A stretch of 8,013 nt of DNA. Origin: an uncultured Treponema sp. Lineage in GTDB: Bacteria > Spirochaetota > Spirochaetia > Treponematales > Treponemataceae. The stretch lies in assembly GCA_937877535.1 (NCBI GenBank), contig CALFJF010000065.1, forward strand, positions 1 to 8,013, given 5' to 3'. Below, one piece after another: positions 1 to 5,479 of this stretch. Both the position numbers and the translations under genes were made by a program. Positions within the stretch are counted from its first letter, which is position 1; every line of letters starts with the position of its first letter. Below the pieces are notes generated by a model, which saw only the letters and a program-made list of their open reading frames with translations, was not told where the DNA came from and did no database searches.

Positions 1-482
1 AGCAGGCGGAGGCGGTCATCGACAAGGTGAACAAAGAGAAGGGCGTGAACTTGAAATTTGAAATCGGTTCGATGATTGAGTTCCCGCGAGCCGCTTTGAG
101 CGCAGGAAAAATCGCGAAGTACGCGGATTTCTTCTCGTTCGGCACGAACGACCTCACGCAGACCACATTCGGCTTCAGCCGCGACGACTACGGCAAGTTC
201 ATCGAGTCGTACTTGCAGCAGCGAATCTTGGAGGACGACCCGTTCGCCACGCTCGACTACGAAGGTCCTGGCGCGCTCATGGAAATCGCCGAAGAAAAAG
301 GCCGCACCGTGAACGCGAACCTGCACCTCGGCATCTGCGGCGAACACGGCGGCGACCCCGCTTCAATCCACATCTGCTATCAGATTGGCTTGAACTATGT
401 GAGCTGCTCTCCGTACCGCGTGCCGCTCGCGCGACTTGCTGGCGCACAGGCGGTCATTGAGTACGAGAAGAAGAATTCGTAG
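1..482 (+). CDS. ppdK: Pyruvate, phosphate dikinase, C-terminal fragment (5' end outside window)
   Basis: Pyruvate phosphate dikinase interconverts ATP + phosphate + pyruvate and AMP + PPi + PEP in the cytoplasm. Many fermentative anaerobes use it as a PPi-linked step between glycolysis and gluconeogenesis. The reading frame is open from base 3 to the TAG at 480-482, so about 159 C-terminal residues are present; the GTG at 27 is internal and not a start. The fragment lies in the C-terminal PEP/pyruvate-binding TIM barrel. FSFGTNDLTQTTFGFSRDD carries the Asn-Asp pair that helps hold Mg and substrate in this family. LGICGEHGGDP holds the catalytic cysteine (codon 336-338) that protonates enolpyruvate. 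GLNYVSCSPYRVPLARLAGAQA is the usual C-terminal signature. The protein ends in a short Lys-rich tail at the normal position, so this end is intact. Codons are strongly G+C-rich. A terminator-like hairpin follows. Confidence 0.95.
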   Translation, partial: QAEAVIDKVNKEKGVNLKFEIGSMIEFPRAALSAGKIAKYADFFSFGTNDLTQTTFGFSRDDYGKFIESYLQQRILEDDPFATLDYEGPGALMEIAEEKGRTVNANLHLGICGEHGGDPASIHICYQIGLNYVSCSPYRVPLARLAGAQAVIEYEKKNS

Positions 483-496
483 ATAGGCAAAAAATC

Positions 497-560
497 GGTG
501 GTTTCGGCTAGGCTTGGTGTTCCTGCCTGCCGAAACCACCAAATTTTAGCATTTTTTTTT
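497..560 (+). terminator. Terminator-like hairpin after ppdK
   Basis: A 12-bp perfect stem, GGTGGTTTCGGC (497-508) with GCCGAAACCACC (529-540), is extended by AGGC/GCCT (510-513 with 525-528) around one bulged T. A T-run of nine (552-560) lies 11 nt after the stem, with AAATTTT in between. Its position 14 nt after the ppdK stop supports transcription termination, but the T-run is further from the stem than in a textbook intrinsic terminator. The arms also belong to the hairpin family seen in other gaps of this window. Confidence 0.55.
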
Positions 561-566
561 CATTTT

Positions 567-618
567 GTGGTCATTTCGACACGCTTGGTTGTTGAGTTTG
601 TCGAAACACAATGACCGC
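567..618. repeat. Intergenic hairpin, GTGGTCATT type, with nested TTCGACA arms
   Basis: GTGGTCATT (567-575) pairs with AATGACCGC (610-618), with one G-T wobble. Inside it TTCGACA (575-581) is complementary to TGTCGAA (599-605), so a long double hairpin can form. The same GGTCATT and TCGACA words recur in the hairpins near 4730 and 4809. Neither side has an adjacent T-tract, so termination is not obvious. I know of no coding function for this gap (483-734). Confidence 0.6.
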
Positions 619-627
619 TACACTGTA

Positions 628-670
628 GGTGGTTTGCAATTCGCTTTGCGAATGCATAGATTCAACCACC
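628..670. repeat. Intergenic hairpin, GGTGGTT type
   Basis: GGTGGTT (628-634) pairs with AACCACC (664-670). Inside, GCAATTCGC (636-644) nearly pairs with GCGAATGC (648-655), leaving one bulged base and a TTT-centred loop. It lies downstream of the minus-strand lipoprotein gene, about 65 nt past its stop, so it could mark that transcript's 3' end. There is no adjacent T-run on the minus strand. The outer arms match the other GTGGTT-type hairpins; the loop does not carry the TCGACA word. Confidence 0.45.
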
Positions 671-734
671 ACATTTTGAACTTTTTGGACAGCCCCTTTT
701 TATTCTATTTGAAAGAAAATCCTCCGCGAAAAAC

Positions 735-2087
735 TTACGGATTCGTTCCTGCGTTTGCAGTTGCTTCCGCTGTCGTTGTGGCTGATTCTGTCGAATTTGG
801 TTCGCTTGAGTTGCTTTCTTCTGAATCATCAAAAAGGCTAAATTCTCCATAAACGGAAAACTTGAAAGTCATGCCGTTCGCGCTTGTGAACGAGAATGAG
901 CCGCTTTCGTTACCGTTGTACGATTCACCTTGCACGGCAGAAAGGTCGATTCCCGCAGATTCTTTCGGAAAACTGATGAATTCGGCTTTGTCAGAAGAAG
1001 TCGCGCCAGATTTTCGCAAGGCACATTCGGTCAGATAAAGCGTTTTTGTCGTTTTGTCGGCACGCCATGTTCCTTCGGAAATAATAAATTCTTCTGTTCC
1101 AAATTCAAAAATCTGATATTTTCCGTTTTTCCAAGCGTAGAAGCCGTATGAACTCCATTTTTCGCTTTTCCCGTCTGCGCTTTCTGAAATCTCGGACTCA
1201 TAATAATTACCGTATATGACTTGATTCTTTACCAAATCGCCCGATGTCATGTTTTTTGCTTTGACTGGCAGAGAATTCGCGCCTTCTGTTATGGTGAGCG
1301 AGTCGGAAGTTCCCGTAAAAATATGCAGGTATTCTTCGCTGGTAAGTTCGTACACATCGATTCTTGCAGACACCGTGCTTCCGATGTCAATATTGCTGAA
1401 AGTGAATGTGACTGGACTTTGCGAGTCAGAAATTTCTTTTGAATCCGTTTTGTTGTAATCGCCTGAAATAGAAACGGCAATTTGATATTCATGGTCTTTT
1501 TCGACAAGCGTAAATTCCAAAGTCTCAGGCATTTCAATTTCAGAATCGGCGGAGAAAAAGTTTTCTAACTTAAACGAGCCGTCCTCAATATATAAACTTT
1601 GATATGAATACGGGTCTAATTCTTTCCATTCCTTAGCCTTTGAGTCATATTCATGCGTGACTGTCAGAGTAATATAAGCGTTTTTGTAGCCTCTTCCAGA
1701 TTTGACATAAGTTCCTTTGGAAATGTATGAAAGAGAGAAAATCGTGACATCGCTTACAATGATAAATTTATTATCGCTGAACAAATACAAAATCACATTT
1801 CCATTAACGGTCTTTGAGTCATAAGAAAATTCTGCGGGAGTGACATAAGTCGCAACGATGTTTTCTTTTGAAAATTCGCCATCAGTCGGAAAATAATAAC
1901 TTTCCGCCGCCCGGGAAGATGAGGAAACGCTCCGAGATGCGGAAATCGCTTTGAAAGCACTCGGATTGATTGAAAGCGAGAGTGAAGCCGAATCTTTTTG
2001 GGAACTGACATCGGAACAAGAGACAAACGCGAAGAAAACGGAGCAGAACGCAAGGAGCGAGACAAAACGGAAAAAAGCGTTTTTCAT
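735..2087 (-). CDS. Putative lipoprotein of unknown function
   Basis: This encodes a 450-residue exported protein I cannot assign to a named family. The N-terminus has a basic Lys2/Arg7 region and a hydrophobic core, and ends in FAFVSC with Cys24 as the likely lipidated residue. That is a relaxed, spirochaete-style lipobox, so a membrane-anchored periplasmic or surface protein is expected. The start at 2087 is chosen because GGGGGTC (2091-2097) sits just upstream; the longer reading from 2108 has no ribosome binding site. After a Ser-rich linker (about 30-60) come three beta-rich stretches: about 85-145 (KGTYVKSGRGYKNAYITLTV), about 190-275 (TFTFSNIDIGSTVSARIDVY) and about 305-420 (EGTWRADKTTKTLYLTE). 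The first and last share a 'GTY/GTW, then K...LT' layout and may be a duplicated lipocalin-like unit, which is inference. The last 30 residues are a Ser/Thr/Ala-rich low-complexity tail. It lies downstream of nrdD on the same strand but probably has its own promoter. Confidence 0.85.
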   Translation of the reverse strand: MKNAFFRFVSLLAFCSVFFAFVSCSDVSSQKDSASLSLSINPSAFKAISASRSVSSSSRAAESYYFPTDGEFSKENIVATYVTPAEFSYDSKTVNGNVILYLFSDNKFIIVSDVTIFSLSYISKGTYVKSGRGYKNAYITLTVTHEYDSKAKEWKELDPYSYQSLYIEDGSFKLENFFSADSEIEMPETLEFTLVEKDHEYQIAVSISGDYNKTDSKEISDSQSPVTFTFSNIDIGSTVSARIDVYELTSEEYLHIFTGTSDSLTITEGANSLPVKAKNMTSGDLVKNQVIYGNYYESEISESADGKSEKWSSYGFYAWKNGKYQIFEFGTEEFIISEGTWRADKTTKTLYLTECALRKSGATSSDKAEFISFPKESAGIDLSAVQGESYNGNESGSFSFTSANGMTFKFSVYGEFSLFDDSEESNSSEPNSTESATTTAEATANAGTNP

Positions 2088-2090
2088 AAA

Positions 2091-2097
2091 GACCCCC
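2091..2097 (-). promoter_or_regulatory. Ribosome binding site that fixes the lipoprotein start
   Basis: On the minus strand GGGGGTC is followed by TTT and then ATG at 2087. It selects that ATG over the in-frame ATGs at 2108 and 2099, which would place extra charged and hydrophobic residues before the signal peptide and lack a purine-rich site. Confidence 0.6.
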
Positions 2098-2121
2098 ATT
2101 TTGAACAAAACTTATTCTCTT

Positions 2122-2149
2122 ATTATGACAGAAACACCGAAAAATGCAA
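2122..2149 (-). promoter_or_regulatory. Possible promoter of the lipoprotein gene
   Basis: Reading the minus strand, TTGCAT (2149-2144) is separated by 16 bp from CATAAT (2127-2122). The -10 matches five of six consensus bases and the -35 only three. A start near 2115 would leave a short leader before the ATG at 2087. The alternative is read-through from nrdD. Confidence 0.35.
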
Positions 2150-2170
2150 GCAAATATGCGTGGTTTTGAT

Positions 2171-2207
2171 AACAGCGGTGGCATGGCTTGTCGAAACCAC
2201 CGCTGTT
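2171..2207. repeat. Hairpin overlapping the nrdD stop codon
   Basis: AACAGCGGTGG (2171-2181) and CCACCGCTGTT (2197-2207) form an 11-bp perfect stem with a 15-nt loop. On the minus strand the stem begins within the nrdD TAA codon (2209-2207). The loop reads TTTCGACAAGCC on that strand, the same word as in the other hairpins of this window. An alternative outer pairing, GTGGTTT (2160-2166) with AAACCAC (2194-2200), is also possible. No T-run follows, so it may protect or process the nrdD 3' end or partially terminate, rather than act as a classic terminator. Confidence 0.6.
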
Positions 2208-4408
2208 TACAAATGCAGCACCCGTTCCTTGATTTCTTGAGTTCTTCCTTGATTCCAGTATTGAGTTCCGATGTAACCGCAAGTGCGACGCGCCACGTTC
2301 ATCATTGTTTGGTCGCGATTTCCGCAAGACGGACATTCCCAGACGAGTTTTCCTTCTTCGTCTTCGATTACGCGGATTTCGCCTGTGTAGCCGCAACTCT
2401 GACAGCAGTCGCTTTTTGTATTTAATTCTGCGTACATTATATTTTCATATATGTGTGTCAAAAGAGCCATTACAGCAGGAATATTTCCTTCCATGTTTGG
2501 AACTTCTACGTAACTCACTGCGCCACCTGGCGAAAGTTCTTGAAACTGACTTTCAAATGTGAGTTTTGAAAAAGCGTCAACTTCCTCGGTTACGTGAACG
2601 TGATACGAATTGGTGATGTAATTTTTGTCCGTTACGCCTTTGATTTCGCCAAATCGTTTTTTCAAGGCTTTTGCAAACTTGTACGTTGTGGACTCAAGCG
2701 GCGTTCCGTAGAGCGAAAAGTCGATGTTGCTTGCATTTTTCCATTCGGCGCATTTTTCGTTCATTTTTTTCATCACTTCAAGCGCGAACGGAGTTGCTTC
2801 TGGGTCGGTGTGGCTTTTTCCCGTCATGTATCTCACGCACTCGCAAAGTCCCGCGTATCCAAGCGAAATCGTGGAGTATCCGTTAAAAAGCAGTCGGTCA
2901 ATCAACTCGCCTTTTTTGAGCCTAGCGAGCGCACCGTTTTGCCAAAGAATCGGAGCCACGTCGCTCGGAGTTCCCAAAAGTCGCTTGTGCCGAAGCATGA
3001 GTGCTTTGTGGCACAGTTCCAGTCGCTCTTCAAAAATCTTCCAAAATTCGTCTTTGTTTCCGCCCGAAGAACACGCCACGTCCACAAGGTTTATCGTTAC
3101 AACGCCTTGATTAAATCTTCCATAATATTTGTGCTTTCCTGGAATGTAATTTTTTGCGTTTGCGATATTTCCGATTCCCGCTTGTGAAAATCGGTCTGGA
3201 GTCAAAAACGAACGACAGCCCATACACGTGTAGACATCGCCTTTGAGTTCTTTCATTTTCTTTTCGGAAATGTAATCGGGAACAAGCCGCCGCGCCGTGC
3301 ATTTTGCCGCAAGTTCGGTGAGGTAATAATACGGACTTCCTTCTAAAATATTGTCTTCTTCAAGCACATAAATGAGTTTTGGAAACGCGGGCGTAACCCA
3401 AAAACCTGCTTCATTTTTGACACCTTGATACCGCTGGCGCAAAACCTCTTCGATTATCATTGAAAGGTCGTGTTTTTCTTGCTCGCTCCGCGCTTCGTTC
3501 AAATACATAAACACCGTTACAAATGGTGCTTGCCCGTTCGTGGTCATAAGCGTTACAACTTGATACTGAATTGTCTGAACGCCACGTTTGATTTCGTCGC
3601 GAAGCCGCATTTCCACGATTGCCTTTTTTTGTTCGTCCGTGTACTTGATTCCCGCCTGTTGTTCGACTTCGGAAATCTCTCGGAAGAATTTTTGCCGACT
3701 CACATCAACAAACGGCGCAAGATGTGTGAGCGAAACGCTCTGCCCGCCGTATTGACACGAGGCAACCTGCGCGATTATTTGAGTTGCGATGTTGCATGCC
3801 GTTGAAAAACTGTGCGGTTTGTCGATTTTTGTGCCACTGATGACCGTGCCGTTTTGAAGCATATCATCGAGATTCACCAAATCGCAGTTGTGCATGTGCT
3901 GCGCAAAATAATCAGCGTCGTGAAAATGGATAATTCCGTCATCGTGCGCCCGCGCGATTTCGCCGTCAAGCAAAAATCGGCGCGTGATGTCTTTTGAAAC
4001 CTCGCCCGCCATATAATCGCGCTGCACCGAAACAACCACAGGATTTTTGTTTGAGTTTTCCTGCTTCACTTCCTCGTTGTTGCATTCAAGGAGCGAAAGA
4101 ATCTGACTATCCGTAGAATTCGCTCGTCGCATGAGTTCGTGCTGGTAGCGGTAGGTGATGTATTTTTTTGCAATTGAAAACGCCTTTTCGCGCATGATTC
4201 CGTCTTCCACCAAATCTTGCACGGCTTCCACGCTGGCTTCTCCGCCTTGCCGCTCACATTCTTCGGTAATTTCCGCCGCGATTTTTTTGATTGTTTCGTC
4301 CGAAAGCCGCTCTTGAATGGGAACTTCCTTGTTTGCTTTTTCGATTGCCGTAATAATTTTTTGCACGTCAAAAATCGCTTCTTCGCCGTTTCGTTTTATA
4401 ATTTTCAT
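2207..4408 (-). CDS. nrdD: Anaerobic (class III) ribonucleoside-triphosphate reductase
   Basis: This oxygen-sensitive glycyl-radical enzyme reduces ribonucleoside triphosphates to dNTPs in the cytoplasm; the radical is installed by the NrdG activase. In a 733-residue reading from the ATG at 4408, residues 1 to about 90 are an ATP-cone allosteric domain (MKIIKRNGEEAIFDVQKI). The barrel follows, with Cys175 (MHNCDLVNLDDML) and Cys398 (YTCMGCRSFL) as the expected thiyl-radical and reductant-side cysteines. Cys669/Cys672 and Cys692/Cys695 form the zinc site. RRTCGYIG near the C-terminus carries the radical glycine, Gly711. All key residues are present and the length suits the family. A TTG at 4459 would add 17 residues but has no ribosome binding site; the ATG at 4408 has AAAGGA, though 13 nt upstream, which is long. 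No nrdG is visible; the next gene downstream is a lipoprotein. The upstream region carries an NrdR box and DnaA-like boxes. Confidence 0.96.
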   Translation of the reverse strand: MKIIKRNGEEAIFDVQKIITAIEKANKEVPIQERLSDETIKKIAAEITEECERQGGEASVEAVQDLVEDGIMREKAFSIAKKYITYRYQHELMRRANSTDSQILSLLECNNEEVKQENSNKNPVVVSVQRDYMAGEVSKDITRRFLLDGEIARAHDDGIIHFHDADYFAQHMHNCDLVNLDDMLQNGTVISGTKIDKPHSFSTACNIATQIIAQVASCQYGGQSVSLTHLAPFVDVSRQKFFREISEVEQQAGIKYTDEQKKAIVEMRLRDEIKRGVQTIQYQVVTLMTTNGQAPFVTVFMYLNEARSEQEKHDLSMIIEEVLRQRYQGVKNEAGFWVTPAFPKLIYVLEEDNILEGSPYYYLTELAAKCTARRLVPDYISEKKMKELKGDVYTCMGCRSFLTPDRFSQAGIGNIANAKNYIPGKHKYYGRFNQGVVTINLVDVACSSGGNKDEFWKIFEERLELCHKALMLRHKRLLGTPSDVAPILWQNGALARLKKGELIDRLLFNGYSTISLGYAGLCECVRYMTGKSHTDPEATPFALEVMKKMNEKCAEWKNASNIDFSLYGTPLESTTYKFAKALKKRFGEIKGVTDKNYITNSYHVHVTEEVDAFSKLTFESQFQELSPGGAVSYVEVPNMEGNIPAVMALLTHIYENIMYAELNTKSDCCQSCGYTGEIRVIEDEEGKLVWECPSCGNRDQTMMNVARRTCGYIGTQYWNQGRTQEIKERVLHL

Positions 4409-4515
4409 CTTTTTTGAATCATCCTTTGGAGTTGTTATGTTGATTTTTTGAGTACGCAAAGGGATTTTGTTTTGCGCCTTTATTAGTGTTTGTTTACGTT
4501 ATTTTTGCTCAAAAA

Positions 4516-4531
4516 ACACTATATATTGTGT
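4516..4531. promoter_or_regulatory. NrdR box upstream of nrdD
   Basis: ACACTATATATTGTGT matches the published NrdR consensus acaCwAtATaTwGtgt at every position and is palindromic in 14 of 16 bases. NrdR is the Zn-finger/ATP-cone repressor that shuts off ribonucleotide reductase genes when dATP is high. NrdR boxes usually come as pairs about three helical turns apart. A degenerate partner at 4549-4564 (GTTCATACTATAGTTT) begins 33 bp away and keeps the right-hand half-site. With the promoter predicted here, the good box lies downstream of the transcript start and the weak one covers the -10 element, so bound NrdR would block initiation. Confidence 0.85.
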
Positions 4532-4554
4532 ACCCTCCCTCTCCGATTGTTCAT

Positions 4555-4583
4555 ACTATAGTTTGGAAATTTTGCCCTGTCAA
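4555..4583 (-). promoter_or_regulatory. Sigma-70-type promoter of nrdD
   Basis: On the minus strand a perfect -35 TTGACA (4583-4578) is followed after exactly 17 bp by TATAGT (4560-4555), five of six bases of the -10 consensus. The predicted start near 4548 gives a leader of about 140 nt to the ATG at 4408. Confidence 0.75.
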
Positions 4584-4593
4584 TCCGAGCGAC

Positions 4594-4625
4594 TGTGGAA
4601 AACGTGTGGAAACGTCTGTGGAAAA
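4594..4625. promoter_or_regulatory. Three DnaA-box-like nonamers upstream of nrdD promoter
   Basis: TGTGGAAAA occurs at 4594-4602 and 4617-4625, and TGTGGAAAC at 4605-4613. The complements of the first and third, TTTTCCACA, fit the DnaA consensus TTWTNCACA; the middle copy has one mismatch. Starts are 11 and 12 bp apart, about one helical turn, all in one orientation. The cluster lies about 10 to 42 bp upstream of the -35 element. In E. coli, DnaA boxes upstream of nrdAB link reductase synthesis to replication, which is the likely parallel. No dnaA or dnaN gene is in view. Confidence 0.6.
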
Positions 4626-4630
4626 CCCTC

Positions 4631-4667
4631 TTGAAAGCAACGCGGACGCGCTTCAAAAATTTTTTTT
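4631..4667 (+). terminator. Terminator-like hairpin without an upstream gene
   Basis: TTGAAAGC (4631-4638, one bulged A) pairs with GCTTCAA (4650-4656), and eight T follow at 4660-4667. It reads as an intrinsic terminator on the plus strand, but no plus-strand gene precedes it. It could stop transcripts antisense to nrdD, be a relic of an older gene order, or be chance. Confidence 0.3.
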
Positions 4668-4716
4668 GGATTTTTCTGACTTATTTTTTTTCTTTTGATT
4701 TGATTAAAAACGCCTT

Positions 4717-4758
4717 AAAAAAATGAACCGCGGTCATTTCGACAAGTTTAATGACCAC
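4717..4758 (-). terminator. Hairpin with T-run, GGTCATT type
   Basis: GCGGTCATT (4730-4738) pairs with AATGACCAC (4750-4758), with one wobble, around the 11-nt loop TCGACAAGTTT. On the minus strand seven T (4723-4717) follow after a 6-nt spacer. It lies downstream of the ychF remnant on that strand and probably served as its terminator. Confidence 0.5.
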
Positions 4759-4765
4759 AGTTTCT

Positions 4766-4801
4766 AAAAAAATACGCGGTGGTTGAGCGTGTCGAAACCA
4801 C
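4766..4801 (-). terminator. Hairpin with T-run, GTGGTT type
   Basis: GTGGTT (4779-4784) and AACCAC (4796-4801) form a 6-bp stem with an 11-nt loop that reads TCGACACGCTC on the minus strand. Six nt beyond the stem on that strand are seven T (4772-4766). This gives the same geometry as its neighbour at 4717-4758, so the two look like tandem terminators for minus-strand transcripts. Confidence 0.5.
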
Positions 4802-4808
4802 GATATGT

Positions 4809-4845
4809 CGATGTGGTCATTTCAACAGACCCAATGACCACATCG
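4809..4845. repeat. 13-bp perfect hairpin, GGTCATT type
   Basis: CGATGTGGTCATT (4809-4821) and AATGACCACATCG (4833-4845) pair without mismatch around the 11-nt loop TCAACAGACCC. It starts 11 nt past the ychF stop on the minus strand. It is the strongest stem of the three tandem hairpins, though no T-run follows it directly on that strand. Confidence 0.7.
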
Positions 4846-4855
4846 AAAAACTTTC

Positions 4856-5044
4856 CTACACGTTAAATTTGAAGAAAATGCAATCACCGTCTTGAACGAC
4901 ATATTCCTTGCCTTCCTGACGGTATTTTCCGTGCGCCTTGATTTCAGCCTCGCTTCCGTATTGCCTTAAATCTTCCACGGAATAAACTTCCGCCTTGATA
5001 AAGCCTTTCTCAAAATCAGTGTGAATCACGCCCGCCGCTTTTGG
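4856..5044 (-). pseudogene. ychF: 3' remnant of ychF (Obg-family ATPase/GTPase)
   Basis: The last 62 codons of YchF survive, ending with TAG at 4858-4856. The readable residues include AAGVIHTDFEKGFIKAEVYS, then EGKEYVVQDGDCIFFKFNV at the C-terminus, which are hallmarks of the TGS domain that closes this near-universal ribosome-associated P-loop ATPase. The whole nucleotide-binding part, about 300 residues, is missing. Similarity stops around Pro at 5044-5042. Beyond it the frame reads a few unrelated residues and hits TGA within eight codons, with no start. The plus strand from the same point encodes a truncated rhomboid. The remaining codons show no damage, so the break looks recent or is an assembly join. 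An intact copy elsewhere would be expected if the organism needs YchF. Confidence 0.9.
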
Positions 5045-5403
5045 GTGCGAGCGGAATCGTCTTCATGCTTATAATTTTGGCTTCAATCACCACGCTCGAC
5101 AAAAATGTGATTCCGCTTTCGTTCATTTTCGTGGTCGCGATTTATTTAGGAAGAGAATTGATTAACGCTCCCAAAGCCGAGAACATTTCCACGGTCGCCC
5201 ACATCGCGGGAGGCTTGTGCGGCTCGATGTTCGGATTTTTGGTCGCACCCAAAGCAAAACGAAATGCGAAGAAAGAAGAAAAATCGGTTTCGATAGGTTC
5301 TGCTAGCCGTGCCGAAGAAAAGCCAGAGCGACCGTCGTTCTTCAAGCGGCGCGAAAAGCCCCACGAAGATGACACGACTGTCGTGGGAACGCTGGAGATT
5401 TAG
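5041..5403 (+). pseudogene. 3' remnant of a rhomboid-family intramembrane serine protease
   Basis: The frame encodes about 120 residues with the catalytic half of a rhomboid. GASGIVFML carries the nucleophile Ser (fourth residue of the fragment) in membrane helix 4. A second hydrophobic segment follows (VIPLSFIFVVAIYLG). HIAGGLCGSMFGFLV holds the catalytic His (residue 54) in helix 6. A charged cytoplasmic tail of about 50 residues, rich in Lys, Arg and Glu, ends the protein. Helices 1-3 and the L1 loop are absent, including the helix 2 His/Asn region that forms the oxyanion hole. The TTG at 5041 lacks a ribosome binding site, and an in-frame TAA lies at 4999, so no start exists. The fragment is therefore probably inactive. 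Its broken end coincides with that of the ychF remnant on the opposite strand. Confidence 0.85.
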
Positions 5404-5427
5404 CAAACGACGAGAAGTGCCGTATGA

Positions 5428-5446
5428 CGGCGAACGGCTTTCGCCG
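5428..5446. repeat. Small hairpin between rhomboid remnant and XRE gene
   Basis: CGGCGAA (5428-5434) and TTCGCCG (5440-5446) form a 7-bp stem with a 5-nt loop. It lies between the convergent ends of the rhomboid remnant and the XRE gene. No T-run is adjacent on either strand, so a terminator role is unproven. Confidence 0.3.
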
Positions 5447-5479
5447 GAGTTGTACCCGCTAACGCAAAAATCCCCGTTC

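Larger units (their letters stand above)
4409..4855. other. 447-bp intergenic region, regulatory and hairpin-rich
   Basis: I see no credible gene here. Read leftwards from the ychF remnant, the region holds three tandem hairpins (4845-4730), then a T/A-rich stretch (about 4655-4723), a plus-strand terminator-like hairpin, three DnaA-like boxes, the nrdD promoter with its NrdR site, and a leader of about 140 nt before the nrdD ATG. The 70-codon open frame at 4486-4698 on the plus strand crosses these sites and has no family resemblance. Confidence 0.7.

Noticed and set aside
681..705. GGGGCTGTCCAAAAAGTTC-like word on the minus strand, resembling an insertion sequence end
   Set aside because: No matching inverted copy, target duplication or transposase fragment is visible in the window.
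2594..3187. 197-codon plus-strand open frame
   Set aside because: It is antisense to nrdD, which is conserved throughout this interval; the frame is composition-driven.
4409..4459. N-terminal extension of NrdD from a TTG at 4459
   Set aside because: No ribosome binding site, and the added 17 residues precede the normal beginning of the ATP-cone. It cannot be fully excluded, because the site for the ATG at 4408 is also distant.
4594..4723. DnaA-like boxes next to a T/A-rich stretch, resembling a replication origin
   Set aside because: Only three boxes, no dnaA, dnaN or other origin genes in view, and the boxes abut a clear nrdD promoter, so a regulatory role fits better.
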